Below are positions 18,130-26,292 of a stretch of 64,000 bases of DNA, one piece after another (positions within the stretch are counted from its first letter, which is position 1; each line of letters begins with the position of its first letter). Made by a program: the position numbers and the translations under genes. Source of the stretch: Streptomyces niveus (GTDB lineage: Bacteria; Actinomycetota; Actinomycetes; Streptomycetales; Streptomycetaceae); assembly GCF_002009175.1 (NCBI RefSeq), contig NZ_CP018047.1, forward strand, positions 5,394,001-5,458,000, given 5' to 3'. The notes beneath the pieces were generated by a model that worked only from the letters and a program-made list of their open reading frames with translations, was not told where the DNA came from and searched no databases.

Positions 18130-20916
18130 TCACACCCACGTCCGGGGGCGGAAGCGGTTGGCCCGCTCCACCAGGTCGATCCTCTCCTCGCCACGCTGAG
18201 CGAGCCGGGCAAGCACCCGGTACGAGCGTTCCAGTCCCAAGCGCAGACCGCGCTCGTCCAGTTCACTGCCGAGCAGCGTGGTCTGTCCGGGCCGATTCCC
18301 TGGACCACCGGAGAGTACCCAGTCCAGAGCCGTGCCCAGTACCTCTGTCGACAACTGCTCGCGCCGCAGCGCGTCCAGACCGAACTGGCCCAGCCGCGAG
18401 ATCTGGTCGGCGGCGGCACGCAGATCGTCGATCAGCGGTGTGTCCGCCGTGGCTCCCGCACCGGTGCCGGGCCACGGCGAGCGCAGGTCACGGCGGCGCA
18501 GCCGGGACCGTACGGCCGCGATGCGGGCCGCCGTGTAGTGGATCGACGCCTCGGGGACCGACTCCAGCGTCCGTACGGCTCCGGTCCGGTCACCCGCCGC
18601 GTTCTGCACCCGGGCGAGACCGAACGCGGCGCTGACATAGCTCGGATCCGTCATCCATACGAGGCGGTAGTACTCGGCCGCGTTGTCGAGCTGGCCGAGC
18701 ACCTCGGCGCAGACCCCGAGCGCCAGCTTCGGCGCCGCCTCGCCGGGGAACGCGTCGTAGATCGCGTCGAAGGAGAGCGCGGCGATCTCGTGCTCACCCG
18801 TCACGAGCGAGGCCAGACCCCGGTACCAGACCACCCGCCAGTCGTCGGCGTGGCGCGCTTCGAGTTCGGTCAATGCCTCGGAGGCCGTGACCAGTTCACC
18901 CATCTCCAGCCGGGCGCGCAGCTCGCGCAGCCGGCGCTCGACGGAGTCGGCGGGAGCCGCCGCGAGGGCGGAGATCAGCTCGGCCGGGGCGGAGGCCATC
19001 AGACCGGCCAGGAAGCCGGCGTTGGGGTCGTTCGCGTCGACCCGGGGCACCGGCAGCGCCAGCGCGGTGGCGCCCGCGTCGATGCGCGCGAGCGGGGCGC
19101 CGGTCTCCAGGGACTCACCTGCGGGGGAGGCGGGGACCACGCCGCCCGGCGCCGTCCGGGGTGCCGGGACACCGCCCTGACCGCCGACTCCCGGCGGGAG
19201 TTGGGGCTGCGCCCCGAAGGGCGCCGGGGGCGGCGGCATCGCCGGCCGGCCGGGCAGCGGTACGGGCGCGGGCGCGCCGTTGCCCACGCCGGGCGGGGGC
19301 TGTGCGCCGACCGGGAAGCCCGAGCCGATCGCGGCAGCGCCCGGGGCGCCGTTCGCGCCCGCCACGGCCTTGTCGCGGCGCCCGAACAGACCGGTGCGCA
19401 CCGGCTCCGGGCGCAGCCCCAGCCGTGACACGTCCTGCGAGGCGTCGGCGAACAACCGCGTGTCCGTGACGCGCAGTTCCGTACCGAACAGGGTCGAGAG
19501 CGCCGGCCGGGGACGCCCCGTCTGCAACGCCACGACCTCCCGCAGCACGCCGGTCAGCTGCTCGGCCATCTCCTGCGCCGAGGCGAACCGCCGCGCCGGA
19601 TCCGGGTCCGTCGCCCGCACCAGCAGCCGGTAGAACGACTCGTACCTGCGGAACACGTCGATGTTGTCCGGGTCCGGCAGCGAGTCCACGAACACGTTCG
19701 TGTAGCCCTGGAAGTCGAACGTCAGCACCGCGAGCGTGCGCGCCACCGTGTACAGGTCGGAGGCCACCGACGGGCCCACCTCGGCGACCTCCGGCGCCTG
19801 GTAGCCGACGGTGCCGTAGATCGCCGACTCCTCGTCGTCCATCCTGCGGACCGCGCCCATGTCGATGAGCTTGAGCTGGTCCTCGGACTGGATCGCGTTG
19901 TCGACCTTGAAGTCGCAGTAGAGCAGATTGCGGCTGTGCAGATGCCCGAGGGCCTCCAGCGCCTCGATGCCGTACGCGCACGCCTGCTCGACCGGCAGCG
20001 GGTCGCGCTTTCCGTCCGGGCCGCGCCGCTCGTTGGCGATCTCCTTGAGCGCCTTGCCGCCCACGTACTCCATGACGATGTAGCCGTCCATGGAGCCGGT
20101 CCGCTGGTCGAGGTGTTCCACGAAGTTGTAGATACGGACGATGTTGGAGTGCTCGATCTCCGCGAGGAAGCGCCGCTCGGAGATCGCCGCCTCCATGGCG
20201 TCCTGGTCGCCCGTGTCGAGCAGACCCTTGAGGACCACCCAGCGGTCGGAGACCGCGCGGTCGACGGCGAGATAGATCCAGCCCAGACCGCCGTGCGCCA
20301 GACAGCCCGCGACCTCGTACTGCCCGTGGACGATGTCGCCCTCGCGCAGCTTCGGCACGAACGAGTACGGGTGGCCGCACTTGGTGCAGAACCCCTCCGT
20401 ACGCCCCGGCCGCTCCCCGCGCGAACGGCCCACCGGAGCACCGCAGTCGGAACGCGAGCAGTACCGCTTGCGCTCCGGGACCTCGGCGCTCGCCATCACC
20501 GCCGAGCGCGGATCGGGCCTCGGCACGTCCGGTACGGAGACGAGGCCCGCGCCCAGCCGGTTGCGCCCCGAAGCGGCGGTGGAGGCGCCGGAGCTGCGGA
20601 CCGAGACCGACCGGCTGGAGAGCCGGCCGGACAGTGAACGCGACAGCCGCCCCGAGACCGAACGCCGCGACGTCGACGAGCGCGAGGAGGCGCGCGACGA
20701 CGCGCGGGACGAACCGCTGCGCGCCGAACCGCTGGTCCGGCCGCTGCCCTTGCTGTCCCTGCCGCCGCCGGTGATCCCGGTCGGCGGGGAGGACACCATG
20801 CCGGTCGGTGAGACGACCGGTGCCAGACCGCAGGTGTCGCAGTACAGCTCACCGCCGCCCATGTCCTCGTAACCGCCCTCGCAACCGGGGCGCTGGCAAC
20901 TCCTCGTCCCGCTCAT
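18130..20916 (-). CDS. pknG: PknG-like Ser/Thr protein kinase with zinc ribbons and TPR tail
   Basis: A 928-residue soluble kinase with the PknG layout. Residues 7-30 form a zinc ribbon (CQRPGC...CDTCG); a Ser/Arg-rich disordered part follows; a rubredoxin-like module (CSRSDCG...CTKCGHPY) precedes the kinase. The kinase has GGLGWIYLA, Lys in VVLKGL, catalytic YCDFKVDN and DMGAVRR in place of DFG. The C-terminal third is helical TPR-like. In mycobacteria and corynebacteria PknG is encoded with glnX and glnH and phosphorylates an FHA protein (GarA/OdhI) in response to amino acids. The same partners are here in the same order. ATG with a strong GGGGGG ribosome site. Confidence 0.94.
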   Translation of the reverse strand: MSGTRSCQRPGCEGGYEDMGGGELYCDTCGLAPVVSPTGMVSSPPTGITGGGRDSKGSGRTSGSARSGSSRASSRASSRSSTSRRSVSGRLSRSLSGRLSSRSVSVRSSGASTAASGRNRLGAGLVSVPDVPRPDPRSAVMASAEVPERKRYCSRSDCGAPVGRSRGERPGRTEGFCTKCGHPYSFVPKLREGDIVHGQYEVAGCLAHGGLGWIYLAVDRAVSDRWVVLKGLLDTGDQDAMEAAISERRFLAEIEHSNIVRIYNFVEHLDQRTGSMDGYIVMEYVGGKALKEIANERRGPDGKRDPLPVEQACAYGIEALEALGHLHSRNLLYCDFKVDNAIQSEDQLKLIDMGAVRRMDDEESAIYGTVGYQAPEVAEVGPSVASDLYTVARTLAVLTFDFQGYTNVFVDSLPDPDNIDVFRRYESFYRLLVRATDPDPARRFASAQEMAEQLTGVLREVVALQTGRPRPALSTLFGTELRVTDTRLFADASQDVSRLGLRPEPVRTGLFGRRDKAVAGANGAPGAAAIGSGFPVGAQPPPGVGNGAPAPVPLPGRPAMPPPPAPFGAQPQLPPGVGGQGGVPAPRTAPGGVVPASPAGESLETGAPLARIDAGATALALPVPRVDANDPNAGFLAGLMASAPAELISALAAAPADSVERRLRELRARLEMGELVTASEALTELEARHADDWRVVWYRGLASLVTGEHEIAALSFDAIYDAFPGEAAPKLALGVCAEVLGQLDNAAEYYRLVWMTDPSYVSAAFGLARVQNAAGDRTGAVRTLESVPEASIHYTAARIAAVRSRLRRRDLRSPWPGTGAGATADTPLIDDLRAAADQISRLGQFGLDALRREQLSTEVLGTALDWVLSGGPGNRPGQTTLLGSELDERGLRLGLERSYRVLARLAQRGEERIDLVERANRFRPRTWV

Positions 20917-20998
20917 CGGTCCCCCCGTTCGCCCACGTCGTTCGTCCCGTTCGTTCCGTCGGTGCCGCCCGGTCTCCCGGTCACCGCCCTGTCGGCGC

Positions 20999-22327
20999 TC
21001 ACACGTTCCCCCCGCGGTCGGCGGGCCCGGTCCGCCGCTGCTCCAGTGCCTCGGCGGCCGCCTGCTGGTAGCGCAGCACCGCCTGTTCGGCGACGCGCAG
21101 ATCGCAGGGGGCGCTCCAGAGCATCCGGCGGGCCGCGTCGTAGCGCTCGGTCAGCACCAGGTCCTCGGCGAGCCCGTGCCTGGCGACCTTCGCCTTGTAC
21201 GCGTCGAGCCTGCCGCGCAGCTCGGCCCGGACCGCGAGCGGGGCCGTGACGGCCGTCAACGACTCGCGGGCCCGGTGCAGTTCGTCCTCCGCCTCGCGCT
21301 CCAGGGACTCCAGCAGCGGGGAGAGGCGGTGCCACTGCGCGTGTCTGCGGTACTCGGCGGCCGTCGACAGGCGCTCCTGGAGCGCCGTCGAGGGACCGCT
21401 CACCGCGGGCACCTCCGACGCGGCGATCTTCGCCAGCACCTCGCCGCGGGCCGACCGCGCCTCGGTGAGCGTACGGTCGGCGCGCGACAGCACGTCCCGC
21501 AGCCGCAGCAGCCGCGCCTCCGAGTCCTGCCGCACCGTCAGGACCGCGTCGATCTCCCGGCGTACGTCCTCCAGCGCGCGGGCCGCCCGGTCGTAGCGCT
21601 CGGTGTCGGGCCGGCCGCCACCGGGCGCCGAACTGCCGTGCACCGGCCGCCAGAAGGCCAGCGGATCGGAGATCACCTGGGCGCGCAGCGTGGACAGCTC
21701 ATCGGTGATGGCCTCCAGCTCGTCACCCGCCGGGTGCTCCCCGGGCCGCACCCCGGCGGAGTGCGCCAGCGAACGGGTGCGGTTCAGCTCGGCGGCCAGC
21801 AGGTCTATCCGGGCGGGCAGCGCCGACCAGACGGAGTCCGACGCCACGACCATGTCCAGCGACTGCGCGTACAGCTCGTTCATCCGCGCGACCAGTTCGG
21901 CGAGCGTGAACTGCTCGGAGAGCTTCGCCGGTCCGGCGAGGGAGGGGGCGGCGGTGGCGGAGCCCGCGACCGTGACGCTGCGGCCGCGCAGCTTCTCGGT
22001 CAGGTCCACCAGGTCCTGCTGGTTGAGCCAGCGCAGCCGGGCGCGGGCCTCGCGGGCGTCGCGCAGGGCGGCGGCGTAGGCGTCGAAGTAGCTCCACAGA
22101 AGGGTGATGGTCTGTTCGGTGGTGGCCCAGCGGTCCTTGGTGACTCCGGTGAGGGAGGCTCCTTCGAGCAGCCGCCGGCCCGCGTGGTCCTGGAGGGCGA
22201 GCAGGGACGTCTCGATCGCCTCGTGCTCCGCGCCGAGGCGCGCGAGGGCACGGTCCGTCTCGTCCCGGTCCATGGCGGGACCGGCCGACTTTCCCGTCGA
22301 ACCGGGGAAGGAGCCCGCGTCGCCCAT
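20999..22327 (-). CDS. Coiled-coil protein of the glnX-pknG cluster, function unknown
   Basis: A 442-residue cytosolic protein predicted almost all helical, with heptad-like runs around 25-110, 225-310 and 335-430. No Cys-rich ribbon, signal or membrane helix, and no family I can name. It sits between the periplasmic sensor gene and the kinase gene; mycobacterial glnX-glnH-pknG operons, as I know them, lack it. Position suggests an adaptor between GlnX and the kinase. Start ATG 22327 with GAGGTG four bases upstream. Confidence 0.8.
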   Translation of the reverse strand: MGDAGSFPGSTGKSAGPAMDRDETDRALARLGAEHEAIETSLLALQDHAGRRLLEGASLTGVTKDRWATTEQTITLLWSYFDAYAAALRDAREARARLRWLNQQDLVDLTEKLRGRSVTVAGSATAAPSLAGPAKLSEQFTLAELVARMNELYAQSLDMVVASDSVWSALPARIDLLAAELNRTRSLAHSAGVRPGEHPAGDELEAITDELSTLRAQVISDPLAFWRPVHGSSAPGGGRPDTERYDRAARALEDVRREIDAVLTVRQDSEARLLRLRDVLSRADRTLTEARSARGEVLAKIAASEVPAVSGPSTALQERLSTAAEYRRHAQWHRLSPLLESLEREAEDELHRARESLTAVTAPLAVRAELRGRLDAYKAKVARHGLAEDLVLTERYDAARRMLWSAPCDLRVAEQAVLRYQQAAAEALEQRRTGPADRGGNV

Positions 22328-22463
22328 CGATCACCTCTCCGCTCTGCCCTGACCGCCGGCGCCGTTCCCCGGTGCCGGTGCGCGATCTTCCGTCTGGTCC
22401 CGCCTCTTCGAGGCGTCGGTGCCCGGATCCCCGGTCCCCGGCCTCAGTTCTCGACCTCGGCTC

Positions 22464-23555
22464 TCAATCCTTGTACTTGGCCTTGGGGGCCGCGGTTATG
22501 CCTGGCAGACCGTCCTTCAGCCACTGGTTGTACGAACGCATCCAGAGGCTGCCGGCACCGCCCGCGCGGTAGCCCTCCAGGACCTTGTTGACCCGGCGCA
22601 CCAGATCGTCGCTGCCGAGCTTGGCCGCGACGCCGTAGAACTCCTCGGTGAACGGCTCGCCCACCAGCTCGACCGCCGGATCCTGTGCCGCCTGGCCGGC
22701 CGCGAGCGCGTTGTCGGTGACGACCGCGTCGACCTCGCCCATCTGGAGCCGCACCAGGCAGTCCAGCTGGTTCGACACCGTCAGCTTGTCCTCGTCCCGG
22801 TCGGTCCCGTCGTGCTCGTCCTTGAAGATCGCGCCGAACGACTTCTCCGCGAGCGCGTCGTACGCCGTCGAGCCCGACGCCGAACAGACCCGCTTGCCGG
22901 ACAGCGACTCGTCGTAGCCCGTGATGTCCGAGCCCTTCGGGACGAGCACCTGCTGGCCGGCCTGGAAGTAGGCGGTGGAGAAGGAGACCTTCTCGAGCCG
23001 CTTGCAGTTGATCGTCATGGTCCGTACGACCAGGTCGACCGTGCCGTTCTCCAGGGACTGTTCGCGCAGATTGGTGGGGATGGCGCGGAAGATGATGTCG
23101 TCGGGGGAGCCGAGGATGTCCTTGGCGATCTCCCGCGCGAGGTCGATGTCGAAGCCCTCGATGGTGCCGGTGGCGGGGTTGCGATAGCCCCAGCTGAAGC
23201 TGTTCTGGTCGATGCCGACGACCAGTTTGCCCTGGGTCCTGATGCGTTCGAGGGCCGGACCGTCCGCGTTGTCGGGCCGCAGACTGCGCTCCGGCTCGAC
23301 GCAGTCCGGCGCCTCGGCGGCGGCGGGCGCGGCCTCGGCCGTGACGTGCCGCGGCTCCCCCCCCTCGCCGGTCCGGCTGTCGCGTGACAGCGGCAGGAGG
23401 GCGAGCGTCGCCGTCAGCGCGACGGCCGCGGCGACCGTGACTCCCGTACGGCGGGCGGTCGGGCGTCGGTCGGTCCCCTGCGGCCGGTACGGCTCGCGCG
23501 GCCCGTCCGTGCCCGTCGGCTCCGTGGCGTCGGCTGTCATTCCTCCCCCTGTCAC
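22464..23555 (-). CDS. glnH: GlnH-like amino-acid binding protein, membrane anchored
   Basis: A 363-residue family 3 solute-binding protein: one hydrophobic segment at about 37-56 after an Arg-rich stretch, then the two-lobe fold with GKLVVGIDQNSFSWGY, GFDIDLAREIAKDI, a conserved Arg (VVRTMTINC) and D near the end of lobe 2. Mycobacterial GlnH binds Asp/Glu and is a lipoprotein; here no lipobox Cys follows the hydrophobic segment, so it may stay attached by an uncleaved helix. GTG start overlaps the glnX stop as GTGA with GGAG five bases upstream. No permease gene accompanies it, which fits a sensor rather than a transporter. Confidence 0.92.
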   Translation of the reverse strand: MTGGGMTADATEPTGTDGPREPYRPQGTDRRPTARRTGVTVAAAVALTATLALLPLSRDSRTGEGGEPRHVTAEAAPAAAEAPDCVEPERSLRPDNADGPALERIRTQGKLVVGIDQNSFSWGYRNPATGTIEGFDIDLAREIAKDILGSPDDIIFRAIPTNLREQSLENGTVDLVVRTMTINCKRLEKVSFSTAYFQAGQQVLVPKGSDITGYDESLSGKRVCSASGSTAYDALAEKSFGAIFKDEHDGTDRDEDKLTVSNQLDCLVRLQMGEVDAVVTDNALAAGQAAQDPAVELVGEPFTEEFYGVAAKLGSDDLVRRVNKVLEGYRAGGAGSLWMRSYNQWLKDGLPGITAAPKAKYKD

Positions 23556-24949
23556 CGGTACTCCGAAAGCCTGCGGTTGATACCCAGGATCGCGCCCACC
23601 GCGCCGAGCAGGGCCAGCACGACGGCCCCGATCGACAGACCCGTCAGCGCGTCCCGGCCGGAATCGGCGGCGTCGGTGAACTCCCGCTGCTCGTGGCCGA
23701 TCGCCTTCTCCAGCGCGTCGTCCACCCGGTCGAACGACTCGCCCGTCGAGTCCTTGTCACCGATGACCTTCGCCAGCGCGCCCTCGTAGTCACCGGCCTT
23801 GTCGGTGTCGTTCGCCGACTTGTGCAGCTTCTGCCACTCGGTGGCCGCCGTGCGGGCGACGCCCACCGGCTCGGAGCCGGCGCTGTCGTCGGCGAGCTTC
23901 CGCGCCTTCTCCAGCGCGGCACCGAGCTCCTTCATGTTCGCCTGGTGGTCCGTCTCGTACCGGTCGCCGCCGTCCTTCGTCAGGACGGCGCCGCGTGCGA
24001 CCAGCGTCAGGTTCTCGTTCGCCCGCGCCTTCAGTGAGCTGATCCGGGCGTCGTTGAGGACCGTCAGCGACGCCTGGCCGTGCGCGTTCGCGTCGTTGAG
24101 CTGCGTACGCGCCACCGTGTGGCCCACCGCCAGCCACAGCAGCACGACCGCGGCGGTGGCCGTCGCCGCCAGCAGACCGTGGTTGAACACCCTGTTCGTC
24201 CGGCGGTAGTTGCGCCGCTGCGCCCAGGCCAGCACACCCAGCGCCACGACACCGGCCGCGAGGGACAGCAGCGGCCATGCCCGCGCGTCCCCCTGGTCCC
24301 GGTCGAGCTGCGCCGTCTCCGACGCGTACAGCTTCTCGGCCGCCGGCAGGATCTCCTTCGTCATCTTCTGGTTGGCGTAGCGCAGATAGGCGCCGCCCAG
24401 CGGCAGTCCCTGCCGGTTGTTGGCCCGCGCGCGCTCGATCAGACCCGTGTAGAGCGGGAGCTGTTCGTTGAGCGTGGCGATCTGGCTGCGGGACTCGCTG
24501 GAACCCTCCGTGTTCGCCGCTGCCTTGACCAGCAGCAGGGACGCGGTCTCGATGTCGTCCTTGTAGAGCTGCTGCACCTTCGCCGGTTCCTGCGCGCCCG
24601 CCAGGAAGCCGCTCGCGGCGGCCGTGTCGGCGCCGGCCAGCGAGCGGTAGATGTTCGCCGCGTCCGCGCTCAGCGGCTGGCTGCGGTCGACGACGTCGTC
24701 GGCGGCGACGGCCCGGTCGCCGACCTCGAAGGCCGTCACCGCTCCGAACACCACGACCAGCAGGGCCAGCAGGGCTCCGATGATCTGGAGCCGGCCCGGC
24801 TCCGTCGTCGCCGCCGCGCGCAGGCGCGCCTTGCCCTCGGCCCACGCGCCGTGCCGCGCGAGCGGTGGCGCGGGTGGCGGAGCCGGTGGCGCGGGCGCGT
24901 GCGGCGGTGCCGGAACAGGCGCTGTGCGCACATTCGGCGGGTATGTCAC
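23552..24949 (-). CDS. glnX: GlnX-like four-helix membrane signal transducer
   Basis: A 465-residue membrane protein: Pro-rich cytosolic N-terminus (1-50), helices at about 54-76, 200-220, 235-255 and 436-457, with two helical outer domains between helices 1-2 and 3-4. This is the GlnX architecture known from mycobacteria, where it links GlnH ligand binding to PknG. GTG start at 24949 with GGAGG five bases upstream; the long open frame before it has no coding character. First gene of the block, with a possible promoter about 70 bases upstream. Confidence 0.92.
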   Translation of the reverse strand: MTYPPNVRTAPVPAPPHAPAPPAPPPAPPLARHGAWAEGKARLRAAATTEPGRLQIIGALLALLVVVFGAVTAFEVGDRAVAADDVVDRSQPLSADAANIYRSLAGADTAAASGFLAGAQEPAKVQQLYKDDIETASLLLVKAAANTEGSSESRSQIATLNEQLPLYTGLIERARANNRQGLPLGGAYLRYANQKMTKEILPAAEKLYASETAQLDRDQGDARAWPLLSLAAGVVALGVLAWAQRRNYRRTNRVFNHGLLAATATAAVVLLWLAVGHTVARTQLNDANAHGQASLTVLNDARISSLKARANENLTLVARGAVLTKDGGDRYETDHQANMKELGAALEKARKLADDSAGSEPVGVARTAATEWQKLHKSANDTDKAGDYEGALAKVIGDKDSTGESFDRVDDALEKAIGHEQREFTDAADSGRDALTGLSIGAVVLALLGAVGAILGINRRLSEYR

Positions 24950-25019
24950 TTGACCTCCCCCTAGGTCCTGTCGACGGCGTCGCGCTCTTCGGCGGACCGT
25001 GGGACGACTCCCGGCCAGC

Positions 25020-25050
25020 AGTATGGCCGCAGGGACCGGCGTCCACACAA
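25020..25050 (-). promoter_or_regulatory. Candidate promoter of the glnX-FHA block
   Basis: On the minus strand TTGTGT (25045-25050) and CATACT (25020-25025) are 19 bases apart, a fair housekeeping-type match. Initiation near 25013 would give a leader of about 64 bases before the glnX GTG. Confidence 0.35.
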
Positions 25051-25134
25051 GCCTTGACTGGATCTTGTGCGGACGGAGCCCGCCGACGGAACACGATCTC
25101 CCCGGCGTGCTCCCCCCATTGAATACGTCGGTGG

Positions 25135-25173
25135 CCCGTGATCGGTTCCCGAACGTGAGGGTCCGATCACGGG
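25135..25173. promoter_or_regulatory. Long inverted repeat upstream of glnX
   Basis: Perfect 11-base arms CCCGTGATCGG (25135-25145) and CCGATCACGGG (25163-25173) with a 17-base centre, about 90 bases upstream of the candidate glnX promoter. No T-run follows, so an operator for a dimeric regulator is as likely as a terminator. Confidence 0.5.
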
Positions 25174-25245
25174 TCCGGAGGGTGGGCGCGCCCGGAACGC
25201 GCCCGGAAATACGCGGGGAATGTGCCCGGCGCGGGCCCGGTTCGC

Positions 25246-25270
25246 GCCCGGCGCGACGACCGCGCCGGGC
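25246..25270 (-). terminator. Terminator of the sugar operon
   Basis: Perfect ten-base stem GCCCGGCGCG / CGCGCCGGGC with loop ACGAC, 12 bases after the stop of the BadF-type kinase gene on the minus strand. It separates the sugar operon from the glnX block. Confidence 0.75.
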
Positions 25271-25281
25271 GTAGTCACACG

Positions 25282-26292
25282 TCAGGCGTAGTGCGCGCGC
25301 AGTCTGGCGTGCGCCTCGGGCGCGGCGCCGGTGTGATCCAGTCCCAGCAGCCCGGCACCCAGCACCGGCGGCGCCGTCACCACCCCCACCACCGCCTTCG
25401 GAGCGCGGGCCGCGAGCAGTTCGCGGATCCCGTCGTCCAGCTGCGGGTGCCTGGCCGCCAGCACACTGCCGCCCAGCAGCACCGGCACCTCCTCGTCCAG
25501 CAGCCCCAGCCGCTCCAGCGCCACCCCCGCCAGCGCCACGACCTCGGCGGCGAGCCGGTCGACCACCGACCGGGCCACCGCGTCGCCCGCCGCCGCCGTC
25601 GCGAAGAGGACCGGCGTCAGCTCGTGCCTGCGCTCGTAAGGGATGTGTCCCAGATGCAGCGCCTCGATCAGCGCGTACACCGAGCCGAGGCCGAAGTGCG
25701 CCGGCACCGTACGCATCAGGTCCGTCGGCTCGCCCCGCCCGTCCTCGGCGCGCGCCGCGAACCACAGCGCCTCCTCGGAGAGCCCGGAGCCGCCGCCCCA
25801 GTCGCCGGAGATCCGGCCGATCGCGGGGAAGCGCGCCGTACGCCCGTCCGGCAGCATGCCCACGCAGTTGATGCCCGCGCCGCACACGACGGCGACTCCG
25901 CGCGGTTCGGCGCCGCCGGGCAGCCCGGCACGCAGTATCGCGAAGGTGTCGTTGCGCACCTCCGTGGTGCGGCCCCAGCCGCGCCGCTGCACCGCCGCCG
26001 CCAACTCCCGCTCCTCCACCGGGAGATCGGCGTTGGCCAGACAGGCGGAGACATGCCCGGCGATGGCGTCCGTACGCAGGCCCGCGTCCGCCGCCGCGTC
26101 GGCGACGATCGCGGCGAGCCGGTCGATCGCCGGTTCCACGCCCACGACGGGCGGCTGGAAGCCGCCGCCGCGGGCAGCGCCGAGCACATACCCGTCCGCA
26201 CCGATCACGGTCACATCGGTCTTGCTGTTCCCGGCGTCGACGGCCAGGACGCTCCCGCGTCCCGCCGCCGGCTCGGTCCGGCTCATGCCCAC
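25282..26292 (-). CDS. BadF/BadG-type sugar kinase (N-acetylglucosamine kinase-like)
   Basis: A 336-residue kinase of the actin/hexokinase fold: phosphate-1 motif VDAGNSKTDVTV near residue 20, AGINCVG and GDWGGGSGL loops, and an adenosine motif PVLLGGSVL. GlcNAc kinase-like BadF proteins phosphorylate amino sugars or other hexoses with ATP. Start chosen at GTG 26292 (GGGAG eight bases upstream); the ATG at 26286, which overlaps the glycosidase stop as ATGA, is the alternative. Next to a GH4 enzyme that acts on phosphorylated sugars, it probably supplies or consumes the phospho-sugar. Confidence 0.87.
   Translation of the reverse strand: MGMSRTEPAAGRGSVLAVDAGNSKTDVTVIGADGYVLGAARGGGFQPPVVGVEPAIDRLAAIVADAAADAGLRTDAIAGHVSACLANADLPVEERELAAAVQRRGWGRTTEVRNDTFAILRAGLPGGAEPRGVAVVCGAGINCVGMLPDGRTARFPAIGRISGDWGGGSGLSEEALWFAARAEDGRGEPTDLMRTVPAHFGLGSVYALIEALHLGHIPYERRHELTPVLFATAAAGDAVARSVVDRLAAEVVALAGVALERLGLLDEEVPVLLGGSVLAARHPQLDDGIRELLAARAPKAVVGVVTAPPVLGAGLLGLDHTGAAPEAHARLRAHYA

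Noticed and set aside
16162..19428. 1088-codon plus-strand frame
   Set aside because: Runs antisense through vWA, PP2C and kinase genes; no motif and no ribosome site.
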